Assembly: GCF_018219155.1 (NCBI RefSeq)
Contig: NZ_CP056123.1
Coordinates: forward strand, 2,303,505 to 2,367,504
Source of the DNA: Moritella sp. 24
Lineage (GTDB): Bacteria; Pseudomonadota; Gammaproteobacteria; Enterobacterales; Moritellaceae
Direction: 5' to 3'
Length of the DNA: 64,000 bases
Shown here: one piece after another, positions 27,710 through 36,349 of the stretch
Layout: every line of letters begins with the position of its first letter
Position numbering within the stretch: position 1 is the first letter of the stretch
Position numbers and translations under genes: made by a program
Notes under the pieces: model-generated
Databases searched by the model: none
Told to the model about the DNA's origin: nothing
Seen by the model: the letters and a program-made list of their open reading frames with translations, nothing else

Positions 27710-28726
27710 ATGTTCATCACATCTTTTCATCATTTTCGTGGCTTTGCTATATTAATTATTATTTCAGCTCATGTTCATGTTGGTAGTATAGAGAGTGACA
27801 ACCCCATATTTACCAATTTAGTGTCAGGTTCAACCGCATTATTTGTATTTATTAGTGGTTACTTGTTTCAACATTTACAAAAAAATAAATTCAATTATCC
27901 TTTGTATTTAAATCGTAAGTTTAAATACGTCATTCTTCCTTATTTAATATGTTCAACACCTGCAATTATTGACATCGCTATTTCGGGTAATTTCCACCCT
28001 TTATTTGGTGACGTAGGTGTTTTAGAAGGCAGCATGTTAAATATATTAACAGGGAGGCATGTGACTGCATACTGGTATATACCATTTGCTTTTTTACTTT
28101 TTATAAGCGCACCAATCATTGTTATTTTTTCACAACTAAATAGCAAAAAACAATTACTGATATTGTCAGCACTGTCAGTCTTAGCGATATTCGCTCACAG
28201 ACCTATCGGGGGGTTAAATCCATTCCATTCATTTATTTATTACATTCCTTTCTACTTATTTGGTATTTATTCTGTAGTAAACAAAAAATTAATAAAAACA
28301 ATCGGTAGATTTAATTTATTGTTTTTATTAATAGCACTATTACTTGCTTATTTTCAATCAAGTATTATGGGTATTGTCGGTAGTAGCCATAAAGACCTGT
28401 TTACCTTTTCCGGTGTAGATGTCATGTATATACAAAAAATGTCATTACTGCTCTTTATTATCACCTCTCTGCCCCACTTGGAACACATCAACGCAAAACC
28501 ATTGTCATTCTTTGCTAATATTTCTTTCTCGCTATATTTCATTCATGGATACGTATTAGTACTTCTATCGAAGATATCAATTAACAGTATTTTATTAAAT
28601 CATGGGTTAAGTGATGTCACTGCGACATTAATAAAATACACATTAGTCGTTATTATCAGTTCCATGTTATCAGTCATAATAATTAAAGTACTCGGAAATA
28701 AAAGCCGTTACGTCATCGGAAGTTGA
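27710..28726 (+). CDS. Acyltransferase-3 family membrane protein (OafA-like)
   Basis: The 338-residue protein has about ten membrane segments and the acyltransferase-3 N-terminal pattern HHFRGFAILIIISAHV with the conserved Arg and His, followed by STALFVFISGYLF. Members transfer acetyl or other acyl groups to cell-surface sugars. Given its neighbours it probably acetylates the exopolysaccharide repeat unit. The ribosome-binding site is AAAGGG. The gene is transcribed alone, divergently from the priming operon and convergently with the flippase gene. Confidence 0.87.
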   Translation: MFITSFHHFRGFAILIIISAHVHVGSIESDNPIFTNLVSGSTALFVFISGYLFQHLQKNKFNYPLYLNRKFKYVILPYLICSTPAIIDIAISGNFHPLFGDVGVLEGSMLNILTGRHVTAYWYIPFAFLLFISAPIIVIFSQLNSKKQLLILSALSVLAIFAHRPIGGLNPFHSFIYYIPFYLFGIYSVVNKKLIKTIGRFNLLFLLIALLLAYFQSSIMGIVGSSHKDLFTFSGVDVMYIQKMSLLLFIITSLPHLEHINAKPLSFFANISFSLYFIHGYVLVLLSKISINSILLNHGLSDVTATLIKYTLVVIISSMLSVIIIKVLGNKSRYVIGS

Positions 28727-28740
28727 TTAGCAAACAATGT

Positions 28741-30174
28741 TCACTTTAAAAACTTTTTATTTAAAATGAAAACAAACACCAAAATACACATTAAAAACAA
28801 TACAGGGTTAATCACATTAATAAAACTATCTATATAGTTAAACGCACTTGTTGGTGGCTGTTCATCTGAAATAAATAGCATATTTACACTGCTAATTAAA
28901 ACCAAGCATGACAACACCATAAATGACTTTATGCTTCTAATTTTAAATACGTAATAGTGCAAAACATAAAAACATTGAAAATAATTAATACTAAAAGCAA
29001 CAACAAGACTAAAACATAATATCTGCATATCTCCCATATAGATGCCAAATATGATTGCAGAAACATTCACTATCGATGAGAAAATACCACAATAAAACAT
29101 CTCTTTTGTGGCTCCCATCGCTTGATATAGGCCACCCGTTGAACTCAATACCATTTGAACAGGAATAGAAATAGCGAGTATTTTTAATAAGCTACTAACA
29201 GGCAGCCACTGTGACCCAAATAGAATAAAAATAATATCATCCGCATACCAAAACATAATCGTCGCCGTCAATAATCCGAGTACAGCCAACTTATAGGCAA
29301 GCTGATAGTAAGTCGTAAAGATCACCCCAGGTTCATGCTTGTATCGAGTCAATACTGGCTGTAAGGCCGGTGTGATTGCAAAGGTAAAAAGCTGAAGTGG
29401 ATAACGCATAATTTGATATATTTTCTCATAAAAGCCAACACTCACAACGCCAAAATATTTAGCTACCAATATCGTATCTAAATTCCTCGAGAAAAAATTA
29501 AGTATATTGAAACCAAGTTGGAACTTAGCAATCGCTAGCAATGGCAATATACTCGATATTTTAGCACCTACTTTAGCCTGTCCGATCTCAGTTTTAGAGG
29601 AATAATAAAAGTAAAAAACAAAGCGTGCTATCGGCGTAATTAACAATTTTATTGCTAGTGCTATCACGCCTAAGTCAAATAAGTACAAAGTGACGCACGT
29701 TATTAATGCTATTATTTCAGCAAATATTTCGGCTTTACCAATCACAATAAATTGCGTGTCTTTTTGTAATGACGCGAGAGGTAGCATTGCGATCGCTGAA
29801 AAAAATACGCTAAGCGCCAACACATACGTTAATAGGTTAACATTATTTAAATCGAGCCAACTCGCTAATAAAGGCGTGAGATAAGAAAACAGTAAAGATA
29901 ACGTAATACCAATAATTAATGTGGCGGTAAAAATACCATTACGCTGTTCCGGCGAAATTACATCTTGATGTATAATCGCAGGACCTAATCCTGATGTTGC
30001 TAATAACTGGAAGAAAAGAATAAGTACTTGTAGCGCCGCTAACGTACCAAAATCTGCAGGCGTAAATAGCCTAGCTAAAATTGCGAGTGATATTATTTGT
30101 AAAACATAAAGTGAGTATTTTCCGATTAAACTATGAAAAATACTTTTATTTAACTCTTTCTCTATTTTACTCAT
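28741..30174 (-). CDS. Wzx-type lipid-linked oligosaccharide flippase (MOP/PST family)
   Basis: The 477-residue protein has about 12-14 membrane segments across its length and the polysaccharide-transport form GKYSLYVLQIISLAILARLFTPADFG at its start, with LATSGLGPAIIHQD following. This is the PST branch (WzxC/TuaB-like) of the MOP superfamily. It would move the undecaprenyl-linked repeat unit across the inner membrane. It lies 58 bases downstream of the polymerase gene on the same strand, so the two are probably one unit. Confidence 0.88.
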   Translation of the reverse strand: MSKIEKELNKSIFHSLIGKYSLYVLQIISLAILARLFTPADFGTLAALQVLILFFQLLATSGLGPAIIHQDVISPEQRNGIFTATLIIGITLSLLFSYLTPLLASWLDLNNVNLLTYVLALSVFFSAIAMLPLASLQKDTQFIVIGKAEIFAEIIALITCVTLYLFDLGVIALAIKLLITPIARFVFYFYYSSKTEIGQAKVGAKISSILPLLAIAKFQLGFNILNFFSRNLDTILVAKYFGVVSVGFYEKIYQIMRYPLQLFTFAITPALQPVLTRYKHEPGVIFTTYYQLAYKLAVLGLLTATIMFWYADDIIFILFGSQWLPVSSLLKILAISIPVQMVLSSTGGLYQAMGATKEMFYCGIFSSIVNVSAIIFGIYMGDMQILCFSLVVAFSINYFQCFYVLHYYVFKIRSIKSFMVLSCLVLISSVNMLFISDEQPPTSAFNYIDSFINVINPVLFLMCILVFVFILNKKFLK

Positions 30175-30232
30175 AATAACGATGACCTATTTATAATAGA
30201 CAGTTACTTTAATAGTTAATAAAATAACTTGT

Positions 30233-31471
30233 TTATATTTTATCTAGCGTACGTTCTCTAACGAGGTACACACCTGATGATATAATAATTGCCACCATTA
30301 AAAACCAGGCCATGTTCGCGTCCCTGAATATACTTGATTCAGTGACATTTTGTAAAATAGGAAGAATGAGTGCTGCACAGAAATATTTATTGTTAGCGTT
30401 CCACATCGAAATAATAAGGAACAAAAATATAAATAACGAACCAACATAACCAAACTGTAATAATAACTGCAAGTAACCATTATGAGCGGAGGATATATAT
30501 TGAAGAAAACTGTATTTATTATCTAATACAAACGGTATAACACCGACTTCAAAGTAACTACCATAACCATATCCCAATGTTATTTTATCAAAAAAACCCA
30601 AATCATAATATAAAGCATCCCAGATAATACCTCGCCCGGTAAAAAAATCAGCATCTACATATAATGCAACATGCTGGTAATCATTAGTGAGATGACTTAT
30701 TCCTGGTATAAAGACAAACACACTAAAGAAAGCAACGGATAAAATACACATTAACGTTTTAATTTTAAACACACTAAGCTGTATAATTAAAAAATAGCTG
30801 ATACACAGCACGATACTTGTTTTACTTTGTGTTAATAGCAGCAATACAAATAGAAAACCCAGTGATAAAGTTAATGACTGGCTTTCAATTTCAAACGATT
30901 TAATCCACATATGACTGATGACAATAAGAACGGCTAGGTTAATACCCATCGTATTTTTAGATTTTAAATAACCCGCTAAATTATAACTTTCATTAAATCC
31001 TGCCCCTGAAATAATGGCGAATAACACCATCACAATGCATATAACTATCGTCGCTTTAAGGTTAATCTCAATGCTTTTATGGTAGATAGCAAAACACAAC
31101 GAAAGTGATACAGATATACAGAACAACACCTGAAATATAGACCTTTTCATTGCAATTGAAGGATAGTTCGACCAACTCGCACTTAACAAGGCGATGATAC
31201 AAACCACCAGCAAAATCATCATTTTATTAATCACTACAGGTTTGAATCTATTTATCCCTTGGTTTACTAAGAATCGGAATGAAAAGAACAGAAATAAAAA
31301 TATCCAAAATAATTGTTTAAACATATTACTGCCAGCCAAACCGTCCGTAACAGCATCAAGTTCGTGGTCCATCATACTAATTTTATTCGAAAAATCAGGT
31401 GTGAATATGCCAAGACAAAACAGTAATATGAAGAATAGACCGTATTTTTCAATCCAAATAATAATATTCAT
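30233..31471 (-). CDS. O-antigen ligase/polymerase family protein (Wzy-like)
   Basis: The 412-residue membrane protein has 10-12 hydrophobic segments and a large periplasmic loop (about residues 255-330) containing DFFTGRGIIWDALYYD and ISSAHNGYLQLLLQFGYVG. The G-RG and HNGYLQ motifs are typical of the Wzy_C / O-antigen ligase family. It probably polymerises the exopolysaccharide repeat units in the periplasm. The start has GGATT 6 bases upstream. It precedes the flippase gene. Confidence 0.85.
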   Translation of the reverse strand: MNIIIWIEKYGLFFILLFCLGIFTPDFSNKISMMDHELDAVTDGLAGSNMFKQLFWIFLFLFFSFRFLVNQGINRFKPVVINKMMILLVVCIIALLSASWSNYPSIAMKRSIFQVLFCISVSLSLCFAIYHKSIEINLKATIVICIVMVLFAIISGAGFNESYNLAGYLKSKNTMGINLAVLIVISHMWIKSFEIESQSLTLSLGFLFVLLLLTQSKTSIVLCISYFLIIQLSVFKIKTLMCILSVAFFSVFVFIPGISHLTNDYQHVALYVDADFFTGRGIIWDALYYDLGFFDKITLGYGYGSYFEVGVIPFVLDNKYSFLQYISSAHNGYLQLLLQFGYVGSLFIFLFLIISMWNANNKYFCAALILPILQNVTESSIFRDANMAWFLMVAIIISSGVYLVRERTLDKI

Positions 31472-31590
31472 ATGAATCCAATTAAATGATTATAAAGTGC
31501 CATAAATAACAATTATATCTCGTCGTCATTTCGATTAATTCATTATAAATATGATATTAGACGTCAGCTACAGTTCTGCCATTAATTGAT

Positions 31591-32751
31591 ATGCCAATGT
31601 CAGTGAGATGCTCTATCATTAATCTAGTTATATTGCTCATGAGCAACGTCGATATGATAAATAAAGATGATAAATATAAACGTAAATTGTTAGTCATTAT
31701 TACTACACTCATCATTTCAACATTTAGCACCACATCCCTTATAGCCGGCACAATAAATCCTATAAGTAGCTGTACTAAGATTATATCTAAGAATAATAAA
31801 TCGCATCTAGACTCTACGTTTACCACGCTTAAACACGCGTTAAAAAAGTATATTGAAGGTGATATTATTTGCCTTGCTGATAAATATCAGCCTGCTATCA
31901 CAATTGACAACTTCGACAGTGGCGCAAAACCATTAACAATCCGCCCACTACATTATCTTGGTAGTATCATCAAAAGCAGACATTATGTTGGCACGGGTAT
32001 CACAATAAGAAATTCGAGAGGGATTATTGTTGAAGGTTTAATTGTTACTGGCGGTTTAAGTGCCATATTAATACAGGATTCTTCTGACATATCACTGCTA
32101 TCCAATCGTGTTTTTAATACCGGTAACCAAGCAATTTCAGTTAAACCTCGCCATCATGGCGGTAGCAACTACCTCATTAAAGACAACATCATATTTAACA
32201 CAGGAATGCTCAATCCTCGTTATGGTGAAGGTTTATATATTGGTGATGGTTCGTATACTAAAGACAAATCGAGGTTGAAAATACAATATACAGTGAGTGA
32301 CGTGATGATAGAAAATAACATCATACACCACACGAGAAATGAAGCCATTGACGTCAAAGCAAATGCGTATAATGTTAAAATATTTGAAAATACAATTAAT
32401 GATATTAATTTGAAATTCAACGCAGCAATAACAATTGCGACGGAGTCATCCTTCGCGCCACAGGGGGGCTACACTGTCGAAAAGAACGTCATTACCAACA
32501 TAGTAAATCGCTCAGGATATCGCCCTATCGCAATTGCAGTTGGTCATGGTGATACCATCATTAAAGACAATGTCATTGTTGATGAAACAAAGAATCTGGT
32601 CGCGATATGTCTATTTACAACGTTCTTAAATCCAAAACTGAATAAAGTCACATTAGAGCATAATATGCTTATCGGTAGTGGTATTCCATTTTCCGCTAAT
32701 TGCACCGGAGGAACGAAAGATAAGGCAAAAGCAGTCATCACTGTTAAATAA
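31591..32751 (+). CDS. Secreted right-handed beta-helix repeat protein of the exopolysaccharide locus
   Basis: The 386-residue frame contains a signal-like hydrophobic segment (LLVIITTLIISTFSTTSLIAG, about residues 31-51) followed by many short repeats such as ITIRNSRGIIVEGLIVTGG, ISLLSNRVFNTGNQAISVK, VMIENNIIHHTRNEAIDVKA and VKIFENTINDIN, which form a pectate-lyase-like parallel beta-helix. In exopolysaccharide loci such proteins are often lyases or epimerases acting on the polymer. I cannot identify catalytic residues. The start is uncertain: ATGs at 31639 and 31654 would place the signal nearer the N-terminus, and none has a good ribosome-binding site. A hairpin overlaps the stop. Confidence 0.75.
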   Translation: MPMSVRCSIINLVILLMSNVDMINKDDKYKRKLLVIITTLIISTFSTTSLIAGTINPISSCTKIISKNNKSHLDSTFTTLKHALKKYIEGDIICLADKYQPAITIDNFDSGAKPLTIRPLHYLGSIIKSRHYVGTGITIRNSRGIIVEGLIVTGGLSAILIQDSSDISLLSNRVFNTGNQAISVKPRHHGGSNYLIKDNIIFNTGMLNPRYGEGLYIGDGSYTKDKSRLKIQYTVSDVMIENNIIHHTRNEAIDVKANAYNVKIFENTINDINLKFNAAITIATESSFAPQGGYTVEKNVITNIVNRSGYRPIAIAVGHGDTIIKDNVIVDETKNLVAICLFTTFLNPKLNKVTLEHNMLIGSGIPFSANCTGGTKDKAKAVITVK

Positions 32752-32779
32752 TAAGGCTATCAAGACAACCTTATTATTT
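32746..32779. terminator. Terminator overlapping the stop of the beta-helix gene
   Basis: A perfect 11-bp stem (AAATAATAAGG with CCTTATTATTT) has a 12-base loop and ends in T. It overlaps the TAA stop and lies between convergent genes. The stem is AT-rich, so strength is uncertain. Confidence 0.55.
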
Positions 32780-32800
32780 GAAATGCCTTACATCGCCTTT

Positions 32801-33367
32801 CTACCAAATTCGAACAGGCCCAGTATCAACATGTATAAAGCCAGATTTTGGATAATAACCTACCCCGCCCAGCTTAAGTGAGATCGCAGCTTCACGTAAA
32901 TGAGAAAGTTTCACATCAGGAATCGCGATATCAATAGCCATTCCTCGCATATGATAACTCTTCGTAGCAACAGCATTACTCTTACTTGCTAACATTTGAT
33001 TGGTTTTAGGGGAACGATATCCAGAAATAACATGAAACTCTTCTGATATGTTGAGCGTCTTATTTAATTGATAGAGTAACTCGTACAGACGTCTATCCAT
33101 TGGTGCTGATAGATTTTGTCGGTGATCTCGTAATAACTGACTAAAACTATCAAGCGTATCCTCTTGATATAAACCATCAATCCAAAAACGTCCTTGATCA
33201 CGCTCTTGTGTGTGAATATTATAAAAGCCGAGCTCCTTTACGCCTAACACACTTTGACTTGCTTGAACTTTCACTGATGCTACTGAGCATGCAGCTAACC
33301 CACCAAGACCTAATAACACTTTTCTACGTGTTGGACATACTATTGACACTATACCACCGCTGTTCAC
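32801..33367 (-). CDS. mepK: MepK/YcbK-like peptidase (DUF882, M15 family)
   Basis: The 188-residue protein has a twin-arginine-like signal (TRRKVLLGLGGLAACSVASV) and the DUF882 fold with zinc ligands His139, Asp146 and His179 in SYHMRGMAIDI and FIHVDTGP; HVISGYRSPKTN is also typical. Escherichia coli MepK is an endopeptidase that cleaves 3-3 crosslinks in peptidoglycan. The neighbouring upstream gene encodes an LdtD-like L,D-transpeptidase, the same pairing as ycbB-ycbK in Escherichia coli. The first ATG gives 12 residues before the RR pair. Confidence 0.85.
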   Translation of the reverse strand: MNSGGIVSIVCPTRRKVLLGLGGLAACSVASVKVQASQSVLGVKELGFYNIHTQERDQGRFWIDGLYQEDTLDSFSQLLRDHRQNLSAPMDRRLYELLYQLNKTLNISEEFHVISGYRSPKTNQMLASKSNAVATKSYHMRGMAIDIAIPDVKLSHLREAAISLKLGGVGYYPKSGFIHVDTGPVRIW

Positions 33368-33419
33368 TTATCATACAGAAGCAGTAGAATGTATATGCCA
33401 ATACGTATTAAATCAAGTT

Positions 33420-34733
33420 TTATCTCTGCAAAGCGTAAATATCATCACGGAATTGACTTAATCCACTATCATCGATCCATGCTGTCCAGTAGACCAAATG
33501 CACAGGTAAAACATCATTTAATGGGAACCATTTCGTTGTTTTACGCGTAAACTGTAATCTCGACCATAACTTTTTATTATCCACCATGCTATCCGCAATC
33601 CAACTGGCCAACTCATTTACTTTTTCGACTCGGATACACCCCGAAGATAATGCTCTATTCGCATTGTTAAATAATTTGGGATTCGTCGTATCGTGTAAGT
33701 AGACACTAAAGTTATTAGGAAAATAGAATTTATATCGGCCAAGTGCATTGTTCGTTCCAGGCATTTGCTCTAGACGATAGGGAAATTGTCCACTTGCAAG
33801 TTGTTGCCATTCTTCAGGTGACTTTTCAATCTTTTGATTTTTATAATTAAACACATTAAAGTTTCGCTGTTCAAAAAAATCACCATTACGTTTTACCTTA
33901 GGCAGTAAATCATCCTCTAAAATACTGCGAGGCACACGCCAGCTAGGATTGATGACCATACTTTTTATTTCACTCGTTAAGATGGGGGTTGGTTTTTTGG
34001 GCTTACCAACAATAACGCGAGAACGAAGTGTAACCTCACCATGATCAGTGAGTAATAGTTCATATGCAGGAATATTGATCAACAGATAACGTGCACCAAT
34101 ATTCGCCATAAAATCCATTTTTTGAGACATATTTTGGACAAGTAATTCAGATCGGCGATTTGGATTAATATTCAACCATCTTAATGTATCAACACCAATA
34201 ACAGCATCAGGGGTTAAGCCATGACGGCGTTGGAAGCGACGCACCGCACTTGCTATTTCATTCGTATACACATTAGACAATTGTATTGGGGCATCACTGT
34301 CACCGAGCAATATTAATCGAGAGTGGATATCATGAATGACTGGATTTCGATCACCGACATGTAACAATCGAGGTAACTTTATTTCATCCCAACTATATTG
34401 AGATGAGAGCCAATTCAGATAGCTTGCACGACTCGAAAATTGCAGCTCACTTTCGGATATAGGCACAGTCGTATTGTAATTTTCGGTGGGGAGTAAACTA
34501 TCAGGCTGTAAATCATCATGACTTACATACGTGTAGTGATCGTCTATGATCTCGCTTGCACTTTGTGACTCATCAATCGTTGAACCAACAATTGAAACTT
34601 GATGTAACGGTAAAGCAGAAGCGCTGTGGCAATAAAACAACACCATCGTTAATAATGATGGCATTAGTTTATTATTTCCAGTCGTATTTTGCGTTACACA
34701 TTTTAATACCCCAGGGGGGCACCTATTAAACAT
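33420..34733 (-). CDS. LdtD/YcbB-like L,D-transpeptidase
   Basis: The 437-residue protein has an N-terminal hydrophobic segment (about 23-41), a PG_binding_1 domain (about 122-188, VGDRNPVIHDIHSRLILLG and AVRRFQRRHGLTPDAVIG), and a YkuD domain with His347 and catalytic Cys366 in ALSSGCIRVE. L,D-transpeptidases form 3-3 crosslinks between meso-diaminopimelate residues. Escherichia coli LdtD is 615 residues; this is a shorter member. The ribosome-binding site GGAGGG is 7 bases before the ATG. It is followed by the mepK-like gene. Confidence 0.88.
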   Translation of the reverse strand: MFNRCPPGVLKCVTQNTTGNNKLMPSLLTMVLFYCHSASALPLHQVSIVGSTIDESQSASEIIDDHYTYVSHDDLQPDSLLPTENYNTTVPISESELQFSSRASYLNWLSSQYSWDEIKLPRLLHVGDRNPVIHDIHSRLILLGDSDAPIQLSNVYTNEIASAVRRFQRRHGLTPDAVIGVDTLRWLNINPNRRSELLVQNMSQKMDFMANIGARYLLINIPAYELLLTDHGEVTLRSRVIVGKPKKPTPILTSEIKSMVINPSWRVPRSILEDDLLPKVKRNGDFFEQRNFNVFNYKNQKIEKSPEEWQQLASGQFPYRLEQMPGTNNALGRYKFYFPNNFSVYLHDTTNPKLFNNANRALSSGCIRVEKVNELASWIADSMVDNKKLWSRLQFTRKTTKWFPLNDVLPVHLVYWTAWIDDSGLSQFRDDIYALQR

Positions 34734-34845
34734 GGCAATCCCTCCAGTGAATATTCATTAAGTATGGTAAATAAAATATCAACTGACCAACATATTTACC
34801 TATTTTTAGGCTAACATATCACTTTTAAATCGACGTGAAGATTAT

Positions 34846-35316
34846 ATGCAAAACAACATTACTATTTGGGTTGACGCAGATGCGTGCCCTACACCAATGA
34901 AAGAGATACTCTTTCGTGCAGCAGTGCGTGTCAAAGCCCCTTTAGTGTTAGTCGCAAACCATTGGATCCGCGTGCCTGCGTCTCCGTATATTTCGATGAC
35001 GCAAGTACCTGCAGGCTTTGACGTGGCAGATGACCATATCGTCCTAAAAGTAGCAAAAGACGATCTTGTTATTACCTCTGATATTCCGCTGGCTGCAGAA
35101 GTTATCGAAAAAGGCGCACATGTGATCACTTCTCGTGGCGAAAAATATACCTTAAGCAACATTCGCCAACGCTTAAATATGCGTGACTTTATGGATACCA
35201 TGCGTGCAAGTGGTGAAATGTCGGGTGGACCAGCAGCTTTAGGCGCAAAGGATAAACAAGCGTTTGGTAATGCGCTTGATCAATATCTTGCTAAATACGC
35301 GAACAAGCCATCATAA
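34846..35316 (+). CDS. yaiI: YaiI/UPF0178 family protein (DUF188)
   Basis: The 156-residue protein begins with [15 protein letters not shown], followed by [26 protein letters not shown] and the C-terminal [25 protein letters not shown], all characteristic of the UPF0178 family. The Asp-rich opening resembles PIN/NYN nuclease folds, but no function is established. Full length for the family. It is followed 29 bases later by a gene for a NYN-domain protein on the same strand. Confidence 0.9.
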   Translation: MQNNITIWVDADACPTPMKEILFRAAVRVKAPLVLVANHWIRVPASPYISMTQVPAGFDVADDHIVLKVAKDDLVITSDIPLAAEVIEKGAHVITSRGEKYTLSNIRQRLNMRDFMDTMRASGEMSGGPAALGAKDKQAFGNALDQYLAKYANKPS

Positions 35317-35345
35317 TCATTAATATCAAACCTTAGGAATAGCCC

Positions 35346-35819
35346 GTGCAAAAAATTGCGGTGTTTGTTGATGTACAAAATATTTATTATACGACTCGTC
35401 AAAGCTATGGCCGACAGTTTAATTATCGTAAACTCTGGCAACACCTACTATTACAAGGTGATGTTGTGACAGCTTATGCTTATGCGATTGATCGTGGAGA
35501 TGATCAGCAGCGTAAATTTCAAGATGCGTTGAAACATATTGGCTTTGATGTAAAGTTAAAACCCTTTATACAACGCAGTGATGGTACTGCAAAAGGTGAT
35601 TGGGATGTTGGTATCACCATTGATGTGCTAGAAGTCGCAGAGTCAGTCGATACCGTTGTATTACTCTCTGGTGATGGTGATTTCTCTATACTGCTTGATA
35701 CAATCAAGGATCGTCATCAAGTAAGAGCGGAGGTCTATGGTGTTCCCGCGCTCACTGCGAATGCATTAATAAACAGTGCGTCCGTCTTTAACCCTATTTA
35801 TGAAGATTTCTTATTGTAA
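35346..35819 (+). CDS. NYN domain protein (LabA/DUF88 family), putative RNase
   Basis: The 157-residue protein is a single NYN/PIN-like domain with acidic residues at the expected places: Asp9 in VFVDVQNIYY, Asp85 and Asp87 in KGDWDVGI, Asp110 and Asp112 in LLSGDGDFS. NYN domains are metal-dependent RNases in known cases; the target here is unknown. The start is GTG at 35346 with AGGAA upstream. Adjacent yaiI also has a PIN-like opening, which may reflect a shared RNA role (inference). Confidence 0.87.
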   Translation: MQKIAVFVDVQNIYYTTRQSYGRQFNYRKLWQHLLLQGDVVTAYAYAIDRGDDQQRKFQDALKHIGFDVKLKPFIQRSDGTAKGDWDVGITIDVLEVAESVDTVVLLSGDGDFSILLDTIKDRHQVRAEVYGVPALTANALINSASVFNPIYEDFLL

Positions 35820-35948
35820 ATACAGACGTCAAGATAGTCGGTGAAGCGGTAATACAAAATTAAGGTCACCTCATTATTCACGTTTTTTCGACATCGACAG
35901 TGATAATTTTTCGATTTACTCACTCTCGATGATGACAGAATATCAAAC

Positions 35949-36341
35949 ATGAATAACAAATATATTAAATTTGCTTGCGTCGGTGGCATCGGTTTTGTCG
36001 TCGATTTAACCGCGATGATTTTGTTCTCAACATTATTTCCATTATTCATCGCTCGACTACTCGCATTCTTTCTTGCGGTAAACAGCAACTGGTTATTAAA
36101 TCGGAACTTTACCTTTAAGGCAAAACAAGCAGAACGTGAATCAAGTTTATTTCAAGAGTGGAGTAAATTTTTGTGCTCTTCCTGCTTTGGCGCTATCCCT
36201 AACCTACTTTGTTATTGGTTATTGGTTTCAGGGTTTTCACTCACAGGGAATCTAGCGGTTATCGCCATCATCCCTGGGATCGTGTTTGGTATGTTAATTA
36301 ACTACTTACTTGCTGACCGTTGGGTCTTTAATCGATCATAA
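35949..36341 (+). CDS. GtrA-like flippase family membrane protein
   Basis: The 130-residue protein has four membrane segments and the GtrA signature: FACVGGIGFVVDLTAMILF, RLLAFFLAVNSNWLLNRNFTFKAK, and GMLINYLLADRWVFNRS at the end. GtrA proteins are thought to flip undecaprenyl-phosphate-linked monosaccharides. Nearby genes for a GtrB/ArnC-like transferase and an ArnT-like enzyme make that role likely. The ribosome-binding site is weak. Confidence 0.88.
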   Translation: MNNKYIKFACVGGIGFVVDLTAMILFSTLFPLFIARLLAFFLAVNSNWLLNRNFTFKAKQAERESSLFQEWSKFLCSSCFGAIPNLLCYWLLVSGFSLTGNLAVIAIIPGIVFGMLINYLLADRWVFNRS

Positions 36342-36349
36342 ATGGATGA

